Shown: positions 52,777-62,504, numbered from the stretch's first letter. The stretch is DNA of 64,000 nt from JACMLD01 sp044227095 (GCA_044227095.1 JBGAFV010000001.1:3720001-3784000), one strand, 5' to 3'. The notes: generated from the letters alone by a model not told the origin. Program-made: numbers and translations.

Positions 52777-54081
52777 TTAACCCAATTGTTTTTCAAGATC
52801 GGCTTCCATTTCCGGGCTGAGATCATATTTATTGATAGCCGCCGCTTTAAAATATTCTTTTGCGTTATAACCTTTGCCTAATCCCTGCATCAGCTTGCCC
52901 ATCCAGTACAATTCAAGTGCTTCAAGCGGTTTGCCAGAAACAGATTGCGTGTATGTTTTATAAGCTTCATCAGCTTTGCCGTTTTTAAAAAGACTATATG
53001 CATACCATGCATTGGTTTGAGGAGTAGATCTGTTGGTAAGCTCCCGGGCTGCGATAGCCGCAGCTTCCTGCGGATTGTTTAAAATGCCGGTATATATTTC
53101 AATCAGGTATTTATTGTACATGTTTCCATAGCTGGTAGATCTTGCTTCCTCAACAAATGATTGTGCAAATTGCAATGCGGAAACACTATCGTGGTTTAAT
53201 TGTGCAGACTGGTATAGTTTAAAAAACGCATCGGGCAACTGGTAATTTTTTTTCACCATTTTAAATAATTGTTGCGCCAGTGTAGTGTTTTTATCATGCA
53301 CCAAAGCAATCCAACCAATACCTGTAATGCTATGGTAATCGGCGCTATTTAATGTTATGCATTCTTTATACAATTGATAAGCTTTAGCAAGTTTTCCTTC
53401 ATGCATATATAAATCTGCCGCGTTTGAAAGTGCTGCGCATTTTAAATAAATTGATGAACCAGCCAATGACGCTGCTTTTAACATAGCTTCGGAAGCTGCT
53501 TCTGCATCTCCATTAAGATGATTTAATTTTGATTGCCTGAAATAGTATCCATAATCTGCATAAGGCTTTAATTGCTGAACGTATAATGCAGCATTGGTAT
53601 AACGGCCTAATTCAAAGTCTACATCAAACGATGCTGTTAAAGCATCATACTTTTTTAAACCTAATTCACGGGCTTTATCCAAACAGCTATCTGCAATCGT
53701 AAAACGGTGTTGGAGTATTGCATTGTTGCAGAGTGCAAGAGCAGGAGAGGTTTCTTTATCATTAAATGCTTTGCTTACTAATTGAAGAATACTATCAGCC
53801 GAATTTATATCGTGTATATTGCCCAATTGCCTGAACCTCGTGGTAAGTGCTGCAGCATAGCGCATTTCATTTACAAGTCCTGTAGCATTAGGGTCAATCC
53901 TGTTTTTCCAGAAGGTAATATCTGCTGAATTGGATTGCACAGAAGTCGGTTGCTTATAATTTTGCAAAAGACTGTCTGCAAAACGGGTTTCTACAATGGG
54001 TGATTTGTTATTGCATGAATAGAATGCAACAACTAGAGTCAATATAAGAATGGGATGATATTTCACAACAGCGGTTTGCAT
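52777..54081 (-). CDS. Tetratricopeptide-repeat lipoprotein
   Basis: 434 aa. The lipoprotein signal ILILTLVVAFYSC ends in a lipobox Cys at about residue 23. TPR-like helices fill the rest, for example LSNAADLYMHEGKLAKAYQL, ITGIGWIALVHDKN and AYSLFKNGKADEAYKTYTQS. It starts 31 bp after hupE and may be the last gene of the TonB-HupE operon. The role is unknown. Confidence 0.75.
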   Translation of the reverse strand: MQTAVVKYHPILILTLVVAFYSCNNKSPIVETRFADSLLQNYKQPTSVQSNSADITFWKNRIDPNATGLVNEMRYAAALTTRFRQLGNIHDINSADSILQLVSKAFNDKETSPALALCNNAILQHRFTIADSCLDKARELGLKKYDALTASFDVDFELGRYTNAALYVQQLKPYADYGYYFRQSKLNHLNGDAEAASEAMLKAASLAGSSIYLKCAALSNAADLYMHEGKLAKAYQLYKECITLNSADYHSITGIGWIALVHDKNTTLAQQLFKMVKKNYQLPDAFFKLYQSAQLNHDSVSALQFAQSFVEEARSTSYGNMYNKYLIEIYTGILNNPQEAAAIAARELTNRSTPQTNAWYAYSLFKNGKADEAYKTYTQSVSGKPLEALELYWMGKLMQGLGKGYNAKEYFKAAAINKYDLSPEMEADLEKQLG

Positions 54082-54112
54082 TACTTACGCAATTGCAATG
54101 CCCGCAGATTTT

Positions 54113-54796
54113 TTAAGCTGAAAAAAATATACGCTGAACGGTCCAAAAAGCAGCAATTACTGCAATTAAAGCAGATAGGGGAATTACAATTGCTTTCCTG
54201 TAATAAGGTTTGTTGCGGAACCATTTTGCCAGTAAAAACCAAGCAAGCAGTATAACAGTAAGCTGACCAAGTTCTACGCCTACATTGAACATTACCAGCG
54301 AAAGCAGGTAAGCGTTCTGCGGAAGGCCAATGTCTGACAATGCACCAGCAAAGCCCAAACCATGTACAAGTCCAAAAAGAAATACAACGCCTATACGTGC
54401 AGGCTTAAGCCTCGGTGAAAAAATGTTTTCGAGTGCCACGTACATTATAGATAACGCAATCAGTGGTTCTATTATGGAAGAAGGGGCTTTTACAACTTTA
54501 TACATGGCAAGGCCAAGCGTTACAGAATGCGCTACAGTAAATGCAGTAGCCTGTAACAATACAGGTTTTACTGTTGGACTTAATAAGAACAGGCTTAACA
54601 CAAAAAGTATATGATCAAACCCAAGCGGCAGAATGTGTTTAAAGCCAAGCATAGTGTATAAAAATGCGGCATCCTTGCCAGACATTTTTTCCAACTCGCC
54701 AACAATTGCATGTGCCCATAATGGTTTTGATACAACGAACAACAGCATTAGGAATGCTACTGTTCGTTTATACACTATACTATGTTTGTTGTTCAT
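54113..54796 (-). CDS. HupE/UreJ-family membrane protein
   Basis: 227 aa. After an N-terminal signal or first helix come six or so membrane segments with the family's His motifs: LGFKHILPLGFDHILFVLSL, FTVAHSVTLGLAMY and FLFGLVHGLGFAGALSDIGL. HupE/UreJ proteins are secondary permeases for nickel or cobalt. Here the neighbour is a TonB receptor gene 11 bp upstream, not hydrogenase or urease genes. Transport of a divalent metal is likely but not proven. Confidence 0.83.
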   Translation of the reverse strand: MNNKHSIVYKRTVAFLMLLFVVSKPLWAHAIVGELEKMSGKDAAFLYTMLGFKHILPLGFDHILFVLSLFLLSPTVKPVLLQATAFTVAHSVTLGLAMYKVVKAPSSIIEPLIALSIMYVALENIFSPRLKPARIGVVFLFGLVHGLGFAGALSDIGLPQNAYLLSLVMFNVGVELGQLTVILLAWFLLAKWFRNKPYYRKAIVIPLSALIAVIAAFWTVQRIFFSA

Positions 54797-54807
54797 CAGA
54801 ATATCTA

Positions 54808-57057
54808 TTAAAAAAAGACAGCCAGCTTTAGCCTTGCTGCAAAAGGGGTACCGGGTGTAAAGTTTAATTCAGTAACAGGTGCTGGTTCACCTTTCAACCG
54901 CGAAGTTGTGGCGAACTGCGCTTCATTCCATTTGCTGTTAAAAATATTTTCCAGCGCTATGCCTATCTCATATTTTTTTTGGGTATAGTTTACTGCAGCA
55001 TCAGCAATAAAATAGCCTTTTGCTATAATTGTATAATCTTCATTAGCCGATCTGTTTTTTATATAGCGATAACTAATGCCGCCATTAAAGCCTTTGCCTG
55101 CTTTGTAAAAAAGACCACCTGTACTTGTAGCGGTTGGCGCTAATGGAATATAATCACTTCCTTTTGGTTCATTTAATGCCCTGGGTTTTGTAAGATTGAT
55201 GTTTACATTGGCAAAAAGATGATTGCTAAACTGGTAACGTGCTATCAAATCTATTCCCATCCTGCGTGTTTTGCCACTGGGTTCTACATTGCCATCATCG
55301 CCTACATATACAAACTCCTGGTCTAAGTAAAGGTACCACACAGCGGCATTAAGGAACAACCGTGAAGTTGGTTTAAGTATAATGCCAAAGTCTGCACCAT
55401 AGGCAGCAGGCAAAATTTGCTGACCATTATTGGCTACAACAACTCTTGTATCATTTGAGTGAAAACCTTTGCCCAGCTTTACATACAATTGTGTGAAAGG
55501 GTTAACTGTATATTGAATATTTAGTTTTGGGCTTACAATAGCTTTACTCTGCGATGGCAATTGTGTTGAAGAAAGTTTGTTGAAATAATTGAAATGCAAA
55601 TAATCGAACCTGAGACCTCCATCAAAAAGCCATTTGCCAACGCCTAGTTGTTCCTGTACATACGCATAACTGTTCGATTCTTTTATATCACCCAGCTTTA
55701 TATTATCCAGGAATTTGCGTTGTACTACATGTGCAAGTTTACTGTCTGTAGTAGCATCATAACGAATGCCGGCCGCAGCTGTAGTGGAAAAGCTGAGGTT
55801 GCCTGCATAAGCTTTGTGATTTAACTTAGAAAGATAGCCAAAGACCTGCCTGCTTTCTGCCTGGTTTATCTGGTCGCCGTTAACTGTATCGTTTGCAAAA
55901 AATGTAAAGTTAGAATAGAGGTTGAATGTATACTTGCTGTAATAAGCCTGGTTTTCCCAATGCAAATTGCTATTAAACTCGTGTGCCAGTATGATGTTTG
56001 CATTATACCGCTCTGTATTGCCACCTTCTGTAGGATCAATAGAACCAAACCTGTCTATTAAACCGCTTTCAACTGCACGTTCCGGTATTTGGCCTGAAGC
56101 ATCCCATTTGCTTTTAAAGGCTGATAGGGATGCGTTTAGTTGTGTGCGTGATGTAATGGCAATGTTGTATTTGCCAAATAGATTGAAACGGTTAAAATTT
56201 TGTTTGTTGATTGTAGGGCCGTCGGTATGATAAAAATCCCCGGCTATATAAGCACTTTGTTTTTCCTTATTCTTTTTCAGCAAGTCTATCATGGCCAATG
56301 TGCGGAAAGTATTAAAGCTTCCGCCTTCTACCTGTATGCGGCTTTGCGAAATATTGTTGAAAGTAGAAAATGAAACATAACCTGCCGTATTGAGGTTGCC
56401 ATGTTGGGTATAATAAGGGCCGGCACCAAAATCAATATTGTTGATGGTTTCGGGAATAATAAAATGCGCATCCGCATAACCTTGTCCGTGTGCATGCGAG
56501 ACCATATTTACCGGCAGGCCATCAACACTTACCTGTACATCTGTGCCGTGGTCGCAATCAAATCCGCGTAAAAATATTTGTTCTGCTTTTCCGCCACCGG
56601 CATGCTGTGCAATAAATAAACCCGGTACTACACGCATCAGTTCTTGTGTGCTGCGCACAGGTTTCAGATCCAGATCTATACGGGCAAGCGTACTAAACTT
56701 TGTAGCCTGGTTATTTTGCAATACCACTACATCTTTTAAGTTTACCAAATCTTGTTCAAGTGCTATGCGTATTGTTTTGTTGTTGGAATTGATTTGTACA
56801 AACTCAGTTTTATAACCGATAAAAGAAATAGCAATACTGTCTTCTTTATCGCCATTTATATTAAGGATGAAATTGCCGTATTGATCTGTAAAAGTTTTTG
56901 CTTTATTGCCGTTGCCCAATGCTACAGTAGCCGCTTCCAGTGGTTGCTGACTGCTGGCATCAACAACTTTACCGTGTATGGTCTGCTGTGCATGCAGTGC
57001 CGTTATTGGCAGGCATGCAAAAAAACCAAGAAGAAATGTAAATAATTTGTTGTTCAC
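54808..57057 (-). CDS. TonB-dependent receptor, putative metal uptake
   Basis: 749 aa outer-membrane protein with a signal peptide (MNNKLFTFLLGFFACLPITA, ending near LHAQ). A carboxypeptidase-regulatory-like domain (about 25-110, GKVVDASSQQPLEAATVALG) precedes the plug. The plug has RGFDCDHGTDVQVSVDGLPV and a His-rich VSHAHGQGYADAHF segment. The beta-barrel ends in phenylalanine (LKLAVFF). The His-rich plug and the hupE gene 11 bp downstream suggest that it imports a metal ion or metal complex. The metal is not known. Confidence 0.85.
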   Translation of the reverse strand: MNNKLFTFLLGFFACLPITALHAQQTIHGKVVDASSQQPLEAATVALGNGNKAKTFTDQYGNFILNINGDKEDSIAISFIGYKTEFVQINSNNKTIRIALEQDLVNLKDVVVLQNNQATKFSTLARIDLDLKPVRSTQELMRVVPGLFIAQHAGGGKAEQIFLRGFDCDHGTDVQVSVDGLPVNMVSHAHGQGYADAHFIIPETINNIDFGAGPYYTQHGNLNTAGYVSFSTFNNISQSRIQVEGGSFNTFRTLAMIDLLKKNKEKQSAYIAGDFYHTDGPTINKQNFNRFNLFGKYNIAITSRTQLNASLSAFKSKWDASGQIPERAVESGLIDRFGSIDPTEGGNTERYNANIILAHEFNSNLHWENQAYYSKYTFNLYSNFTFFANDTVNGDQINQAESRQVFGYLSKLNHKAYAGNLSFSTTAAAGIRYDATTDSKLAHVVQRKFLDNIKLGDIKESNSYAYVQEQLGVGKWLFDGGLRFDYLHFNYFNKLSSTQLPSQSKAIVSPKLNIQYTVNPFTQLYVKLGKGFHSNDTRVVVANNGQQILPAAYGADFGIILKPTSRLFLNAAVWYLYLDQEFVYVGDDGNVEPSGKTRRMGIDLIARYQFSNHLFANVNINLTKPRALNEPKGSDYIPLAPTATSTGGLFYKAGKGFNGGISYRYIKNRSANEDYTIIAKGYFIADAAVNYTQKKYEIGIALENIFNSKWNEAQFATTSRLKGEPAPVTELNFTPGTPFAARLKLAVFF

Positions 57058-57226
57058 AAAAAGGGATTAGCAGGATGCCTTGCACCCAATAGGTTAAATA
57101 AAAATAGTGTAAGCAAAATTGAACGATAATATTTCTATTGATGAAATGTTTATGAAATAGCATTTTTATTCTGTTGCGCAATTGCAATACAGAAGAAAAT
57201 AATCCTATCATCAATAAATCAACTGC

Positions 57227-57589
57227 TTATATTTTGGGTGGGGGAACAAGAAGGCCTGTAAAACCATTGAGGAGAGCAGGTTCGTTAAAATGAAAAAGAA
57301 CGTTTGAGGCTATGCAAATATTTGTTTTGTATTCTTCTTCCTGTGCAGCAATATAAAAACCGGAAGGTTCATTGTATTTGGCGGGAGTATTTTTTTCTGA
57401 CTGACTTTTTTTTGCGGCATCAATATTTTCTAAATGCACATGGTACTTGCCATTTTCGTAGTGAACGGTGGCCACATGCTCGCTATACCAAAAAATATGC
57501 GCAATGGTGTCTGTTATAAAAGGCAGTAACGGTTTGCACACAAAAGTTGTGTAAGCAAATAATAACAGGTATAGCAGGGCTTTCTTCAT
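57227..57589 (-). CDS. Small His-containing exported protein heading the TonB-HupE operon
   Basis: 120 aa. The signal-like N-terminus MKKALLYLLLFAYTTFVCKP is followed by IAHIFWYSEHVATVHYENGK and YHVHLE, rich in His that could bind metal. The C-terminus ends LVPPPKI. The PPPK ending recalls the small protein before the czc operon. I know no characterised member. It is 169 bp upstream of the TonB receptor gene on the same strand. Confidence 0.65.
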   Translation of the reverse strand: MKKALLYLLLFAYTTFVCKPLLPFITDTIAHIFWYSEHVATVHYENGKYHVHLENIDAAKKSQSEKNTPAKYNEPSGFYIAAQEEEYKTNICIASNVLFHFNEPALLNGFTGLLVPPPKI

Positions 57590-57670
57590 TAATCAGTTGC
57601 GGTAAAAATATGCAAATTATTGTTCGTTTTATTAACCAGGGCTTTTGCGTATAAAATAGCTATGGAATGT

Positions 57671-57702
57671 AAAAACAGGCTGGCCTTGCTGTACCAGCCT
57701 GT
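57671..57702 (-). terminator. Terminator of the DUF4331 pair
   Basis: Perfect 9-bp stem ACAGGCTGG / CCAGCCTGT (57675-57683 and 57694-57702), followed by T residues on the minus strand, 16 bp after the stop codon of the downstream gene. Confidence 0.8.
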
Positions 57703-57718
57703 ATTGTGGTCTTTTATA

Positions 57719-58255
57719 TTACCAGGGGCTTGCAAGATATGGGAATGTTGTTCCAAATGCTTTATCATTTGCTGCAACATGGTCGCTTGTTAAACCAGGG
57801 TTAGCTTTTCCATCCGGGCCACCAAAAATTAATAACAATTCCACGTCAATTACATCATCACTTAAAGTACGTCCTGTTAGCACATTTGTCCCGTCAAAAA
57901 AAGTTGTAGTGCCTGTAGTAGAAAGATTAAGCACATCTGTTGCAAGCAGGGTAGTAAGCTGATCGGCTGTTTGCGTAAGTGCATTGGTAGTATAGCCCGG
58001 GTTCAATGCCAATAATTTTGTTTTAAACTTTGCCTGGAAAGCTGCACCCATTGCAGAAGGTATTGTGCCATTGAATTTGTCTTTTTCTGTGGCATCTACA
58101 AAAACTGTAGCAATGGCTGGCCTTGCCATCTGGTCGCCAGACTCATAATATACAGTTGGTGTTACCGGCGTTGGTGTGTCATCTTTTTTGCAGGAAGCGG
58201 TAGTAATCAATACTGCTGCTGCAAGTAATGATGGCAATATGAATTTCTTTTTCAT
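57719..58255 (-). CDS. DUF4331-like C-terminal part as a separate lipoprotein
   Basis: 178 aa. The lipoprotein signal MKKKFILPSLLAAAVLITTA leads to SC (Cys22). The mature part has GDQMARPAIATVFVDATEKD followed by KFNGTIPSAM. This resembles the R-x-x-x-P-x-x-x-x-V...K-x-x-F-N segment found near the C-terminus of full-length DUF4331 proteins. The last third has DVIDVELLLIFGGPDGKANP. It starts 45 bp after the stop codon of the DUF4331 N-terminal protein. Function unknown. Confidence 0.72.
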   Translation of the reverse strand: MKKKFILPSLLAAAVLITTASCKKDDTPTPVTPTVYYESGDQMARPAIATVFVDATEKDKFNGTIPSAMGAAFQAKFKTKLLALNPGYTTNALTQTADQLTTLLATDVLNLSTTGTTTFFDGTNVLTGRTLSDDVIDVELLLIFGGPDGKANPGLTSDHVAANDKAFGTTFPYLASPW

Positions 58256-58300
58256 TGTAAGAATATTTTGAGTTGATAATTATTGATGAGGATTCTGTGG

Positions 58301-58960
58301 TTAGATCTTTTTCTTTGTTTCTACCCATACATTTACTTTTCCAGTGCTTGTACCTAATAATGATACAGGTACTTCTACTGCAACACTCATTACATTAGTG
58401 CCTTTAAATGTATCGTTGCCGGGATTATTAAAACTGGTAGCAGTGCCTGCAATTATTTTTTTATACTGATCCAGATCGAAGAAAAATGGATCGTCACGCG
58501 GGCCTGCAAAAACTTTCATTCCGTTTGTTCCGGTAGCAACAACAGGAGCACTTGCACTATACGGCGTAACAGCAACTGAAGCAGTAAGCTCACCTTCCAG
58601 TTTACTCTTTGTACCTGTGGCAGACGGCGCAACTGGTCCGTAAAAATTCATATTGGTGCCATCATAAATCGCCTGTATTACCAGGTCTTCCACATTGTCG
58701 TTGTTGTTGTCAATGTTAAATTCAATAAGTGTATTGGCATCAAACTTTGCTGTAGCGCTTGCAGCAGGAGAGAGAAGCCCCTGTGTATTGGCAACAAGTA
58801 CACGGCTTGCTGCATCAGCGCCTTTAAATACATACACATCGGTAATGTCTGTTGCCTGTCCGGTTACTGCAGGCGCATCAATGTGATCGGCTGCCCATAA
58901 AATTCCGCCACCCAGTATAACCGCAGCGGCAGCAGCTAACATGATTTTGTTCTTTTTCAT
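58301..58960 (-). CDS. DUF4331-family protein, N-terminal part
   Basis: 219 aa. Signal peptide MKKNKIMLAAAAAVILGGGI, then the diagnostic ADHIDAPAVTGQATDITDVYVF at the mature N-terminus. Further DUF4331 features are FNIDNNNDNVEDLVIQAIYD, VFAGPRDDPFFFDLDQYKK and NVMSVAVEVPVSLLG. It ends where full-length family members continue. The missing part is encoded by the next gene. The pair probably works together in the envelope. The biochemical role is unknown. Confidence 0.82.
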   Translation of the reverse strand: MKKNKIMLAAAAAVILGGGILWAADHIDAPAVTGQATDITDVYVFKGADAASRVLVANTQGLLSPAASATAKFDANTLIEFNIDNNNDNVEDLVIQAIYDGTNMNFYGPVAPSATGTKSKLEGELTASVAVTPYSASAPVVATGTNGMKVFAGPRDDPFFFDLDQYKKIIAGTATSFNNPGNDTFKGTNVMSVAVEVPVSLLGTSTGKVNVWVETKKKI

Positions 58961-59166
58961 TTTTTAATATTTTGGTTTTTAAATGCAGTATCAGTTACGA
59001 TAGATTTAATTCCCCGGATTTTTTTCGGCATCCTTTTTTTTGTTGCCTATACTTTAAACGGAAATTGAGTTGGCTATATAAGCAGAAATTATGTCGGCAA
59101 CACTTGTAAAGTTTTTTCAAAAAACTATTTCACCGCAGTTTTTAAGGCGAAAGACCGGAATATGTA

Positions 59167-59174
59167 TATTTTTG
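59167..59174 (+). promoter_or_regulatory. -7 promoter box TATTTTTG for the CBS gene
   Basis: Exact TAnnTTTG match 55 nt before the ATG at 59230. No clear -33 element is visible. Confidence 0.45.
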
Positions 59175-59229
59175 TAAGGGAATTTTATTTTATGATAAAA
59201 AACACGAACTTTAAGAAAAATACCACCGT

Positions 59230-59685
59230 ATGAGAATAGTAAAGGACATACTAGACAGCAAACCTCATCCCTTCAATCTTGTTGAAGCCGGTACACTTGT
59301 AATTGATGCACTTACATTATTAAACTCTGTTAACCTCAGTTATCTTATTGTAATGGATAAGGGAGAATACAAGGGCCTTTTTTGTGAAAGGGATTATAGC
59401 CGCAACGTAATATTAAAAGGACGTTCCAGCGATAAGACCAAAGTTGAAGAAGTAATGACCACAGATCTTCCTGTTGTAAGCCTTACCGATAGTGTTGAGT
59501 ACTGCATGAATTATATGAACACACAAAAAACAAGATACCTGCTCGCGTACGATAATTCAAAATTCCAGGGAGTAATTACCATTCACGATTTATTGCGCCA
59601 GGTTATTGCCAACAAAGAAGAAGTTTTTGATAGTAGCATAGCCAGCAGCCTGCTCGATAACGAAGAAAGCGGAAGAATCTATTAA
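59230..59685 (+). CDS. CBS-domain protein
   Basis: 151 aa made almost only of two CBS motifs: VIDALTLLNSVNLSYLIVMD with GEYKGLFCERDYSRNVI, and VEEVMTTDLPVVSLTDSVEY with KFQGVITIHDLLRQVIANKE. Such stand-alone pairs bind adenine nucleotides and sense energy state. No partner enzyme is adjacent. It has its own promoter box and a shared bidirectional terminator. Confidence 0.9.
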   Translation: MRIVKDILDSKPHPFNLVEAGTLVIDALTLLNSVNLSYLIVMDKGEYKGLFCERDYSRNVILKGRSSDKTKVEEVMTTDLPVVSLTDSVEYCMNYMNTQKTRYLLAYDNSKFQGVITIHDLLRQVIANKEEVFDSSIASSLLDNEESGRIY

Positions 59686-59701
59686 TTAGCCGACCCATTA
59701 T

Positions 59702-59741
59702 AAAAAAAGGTTGCAGTCTTTAAAGATTGCAACCTTTTTAT
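59702..59741. terminator. Bidirectional terminator
   Basis: Stem AAAAAGGTTGCA / TGCAACCTTTTT (59704-59715 and 59728-59739) with an inner TCTTTAAAGA pairing. It lies between convergent genes, with A and T tracts on both sides. Confidence 0.85.
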
Positions 59742-59755
59742 TTATCCTGAATATA

Positions 59756-62350
59756 TTATTGCTGCATGCTTTCTGATGCACCCGAGTCGCTTTTCATATT
59801 TTTTCTTTTAAATAACGACATGTCTATTTTACCAAAACGGTAAGCAAGGTTTAAACGGATCATCTGCGGATCTCTTAACCTGTTGTATTGCTGAACAAAG
59901 TATTCGCTATAAGAAAACTGGTTAGAAACCCTGGTACGGAAAATATCATTAATGCTAAGCGTAGCAGATAACGCTTTGCTCTTGAGGAATGTTTTCTTAA
60001 TCGCAAAGTCTACACCCCATGATGGACTAATATACCCCTGAGAAGAGCTTTGAGATTGGCCGAATGCCGGGCCACCCATACCCTGGTTGGTATTAACCGG
60101 CAGGTTTGTTTTTGATTGATAAGTTGCTGTTAGCTGAATGGTGAAATCTTTCGGCAATTTAAAATTGCTGTTGAATTTGCCAAACCAGCTCCACAAAGCC
60201 GGTTGAGAATTGCTATCAGTTTTAATCTGGGAGTTGTATATGTTGAGGTTGGTAGAAATATCCCACCATTTGGTAAGATAAGTCTGTTCTGTAAGTTCTG
60301 CACCCGCCGTATAACTTGAGTTTGCGTTGATATAAGTATTAATCAATTCTTCATCGCCAGTTATAGGATTTATTTGTTTGTCGAGATATCTTGTTATTAA
60401 ATTGTTGGTGTATTTATAATAAAGCGATCCCAATAAAGTATTGTTTCCTTTAAATGTTTTGAGGTAAGACAATTCAAGTGATTGCGTAAACTCTGGCACA
60501 AGCGCCGGGTTTCCTTTGGTAATGTTTAGTTTGTCTGTGTAATCAACAAAAGGGATCAGCTGAAAAAAGTTAGGACGGTTAATCCTCCTGCTATAGCTCA
60601 ACTGCAATTGCTGGTTGTCTTGCAATTTCTGCGTAAGAAATACGGATGGAAACAAACTAACAGGATATTTATTGCTGAATTTTTCGCCTGTATTGGTTAG
60701 CTCACCATTGTAGCTTGAACTTTCTGCACGCAGGCCAAGTTTATAGCTGAAGTCTTTGAATGCAGATGAATAAGTAACATAAGCTGCATACACGTTATCG
60801 GTATTTTTGTAATTGCTGGTGGCATTGGGCTGCAGTACCCATATTCCAGAAGAATCGGTATAAGTATTGTTATTGTTAGTCCTGCCACGCAATGCTACAC
60901 GTATACCAGTTTCTATTTTGGTTTTTGCATTAAGCGGTTTGGTATAATCAGTTTGCATTACGAGGTTTTTATCAAAGCCATCTCCTAAAACCCTTTGTAG
61001 TTCTGTGCTGCCAATTGTGCCTGTGTTGCCATCATAATAGTTGGTGGTATAATCAGAATGACTTTTGCTTTTGCCACTGAAATAATTTACATCAGCCGTC
61101 CATTCTTCACCTTCTTTTGCAAAAAGATGTTTCATGCCCAGTGCTGCACCCTGTCCGTTAAATGTTCTGTTACCGGTAGAAATTCTTTCGCTGTTAGCAG
61201 ATGTTTTTCCTGTATTGTAAAGGCTGTCTGTTTTTACACCAATTGTTTCGTACGGATTAAATTCTCCATGCACTTTAAAACCAGATAAAGAAAGTGTTGT
61301 TTTATTGGTAATAAAATAATCGAGGCCTAGTTTGCCAAAAATGAAACCGCCATTTGTTTTGTTGTTATTTACCTGGTTGATGGTTGTTTTTGGCGTATCA
61401 GATAAATTAATCCTGTCGGTAGTTCCTGTTGTACGGCTTTTCATCTGGTTGGCCATAAGGCTGGCAGACAAGTTAATTTTATTCTGGCGAACATTAAAAT
61501 CGCCACCACCATTCAATGCTCCGCGTTTATCAACTCCTGCACGTACATTACCGTTATAACCTGTTTTGCGATTTTTCTTTAGAACGATGTTCAATATGCC
61601 GGCACCACCTCCAGATGCATCATATTTTGCAGAAGGATTGGTAATTACTTCAACACTTTCTATTGCATCGGCAGGAATTTGATCCAGTGTAAGGGTAGTG
61701 GGGCGGCCATCAACATATAACTGTGGTGCAGCATTGCGCAGTGTTATATTGCCATCAATATCCACATTTACAGATGGTACATTCTTCATTACATCCAATG
61801 CAGTACCGCCTGCGCTAACTATATTTTTTTCTACGTTGAATATTTTTTTGTCTGCATCTAATCTTACCAATGGCTTATTAGCAGTTACAGTTACATTGGC
61901 AAGTTGAGTAATTTCTGTAGCCAGTTTTATTTTACCCATGTCTTTATCAAAAGAAGGCATTCCGCCACCGGCTGGTATAAACGAAATAGTTTGTTCACTG
62001 CTTTTATATCCGCTGATGGAAATCTTTAATTTCAGTGGGCCGTTGATTGGGAGCTCTTCAAAATTAAATTCACCATTGTTTTTTGTAGTAGCGCCTCTTA
62101 GTAAAACATCTTTTGATTTTTTTGTTGCAGCGTCCATATGGCTTTGCATTAACACCACAGATACATCGCTAAGCGGCCTGCCGGAGCTATCAATCACTTT
62201 TCCATAAATATGGCCATTATTGCCAGCAGCACCAGGTTTGCCGGGCATTGCACCAGGCATTTGTGCTGCGGCTAAATTGCAGGCTATAAGAATCAGCAAC
62301 AGCGTTTTTATTGTTTTTATAAACGGGTTCATTTGTTTGGCTTTTTTCAT
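59756..62350 (-). CDS. Outer-membrane beta-barrel receptor (TonB-receptor-like, OMP_b-brl family)
   Basis: About 864 aa from ATG 62350. A second ATG at 62332 (MNPFIKTIKTLLLILIACNL) is an equally good signal-peptide start. After the signal there is a Gly/Pro/Met-rich stretch (QMPGAMPGKPGAAGNNG), then a carboxypeptidase-regulatory-like domain (GKVIDSSGRPLSDVSVVLMQ). A plug follows with VSAGGTALDVMKNVPSVNVD and QLYVDGRPTTLTLDQIPADA, then a large barrel. This is the OMP_b-brl_3-type receptor common in Bacteroidota. The ligand is unknown. Monocistronic. Confidence 0.82.
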   Translation of the reverse strand: MKKAKQMNPFIKTIKTLLLILIACNLAAAQMPGAMPGKPGAAGNNGHIYGKVIDSSGRPLSDVSVVLMQSHMDAATKKSKDVLLRGATTKNNGEFNFEELPINGPLKLKISISGYKSSEQTISFIPAGGGMPSFDKDMGKIKLATEITQLANVTVTANKPLVRLDADKKIFNVEKNIVSAGGTALDVMKNVPSVNVDIDGNITLRNAAPQLYVDGRPTTLTLDQIPADAIESVEVITNPSAKYDASGGGAGILNIVLKKNRKTGYNGNVRAGVDKRGALNGGGDFNVRQNKINLSASLMANQMKSRTTGTTDRINLSDTPKTTINQVNNNKTNGGFIFGKLGLDYFITNKTTLSLSGFKVHGEFNPYETIGVKTDSLYNTGKTSANSERISTGNRTFNGQGAALGMKHLFAKEGEEWTADVNYFSGKSKSHSDYTTNYYDGNTGTIGSTELQRVLGDGFDKNLVMQTDYTKPLNAKTKIETGIRVALRGRTNNNNTYTDSSGIWVLQPNATSNYKNTDNVYAAYVTYSSAFKDFSYKLGLRAESSSYNGELTNTGEKFSNKYPVSLFPSVFLTQKLQDNQQLQLSYSRRINRPNFFQLIPFVDYTDKLNITKGNPALVPEFTQSLELSYLKTFKGNNTLLGSLYYKYTNNLITRYLDKQINPITGDEELINTYINANSSYTAGAELTEQTYLTKWWDISTNLNIYNSQIKTDSNSQPALWSWFGKFNSNFKLPKDFTIQLTATYQSKTNLPVNTNQGMGGPAFGQSQSSSQGYISPSWGVDFAIKKTFLKSKALSATLSINDIFRTRVSNQFSYSEYFVQQYNRLRDPQMIRLNLAYRFGKIDMSLFKRKNMKSDSGASESMQQ

Positions 62351-62354
62351 GGCA

Positions 62355-62362
62355 CAAAAGTA
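62355..62362 (-). promoter_or_regulatory. -7 promoter box TACTTTTG
   Basis: Exact TAnnTTTG on the minus strand, 5 nt from ATG 62350 and 23 nt from ATG 62332. It slightly favours the latter start. Confidence 0.35.
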
Positions 62363-62474
62363 TTTGTGTGCAAGGTGTTTAATGGCCAAATGAGACAATG
62401 CCCGAAAATGTAGCGACGAAAATAGCAGACAAGCGAGGATAGTAAATATTTGTATATACAGAAACTGGATACAA

Positions 62475-62504
62475 TAAAAAAAGCCGGAGCAAATGCACCG
62501 GCTT
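62475..62504 (-). terminator. Terminator of the LolA-like gene
   Basis: Stem AAGCCGG / CCGGCTT (62481-62487 and 62498-62504) with a T-rich run on the minus strand, 22 bp after the stop codon. Confidence 0.8.

Noticed and set aside
57719..58960. Frameshifted single DUF4331 gene
   Set aside because: Each half has its own start and its own export signal, and there is a 45-bp gap; this is a genuine two-gene arrangement.
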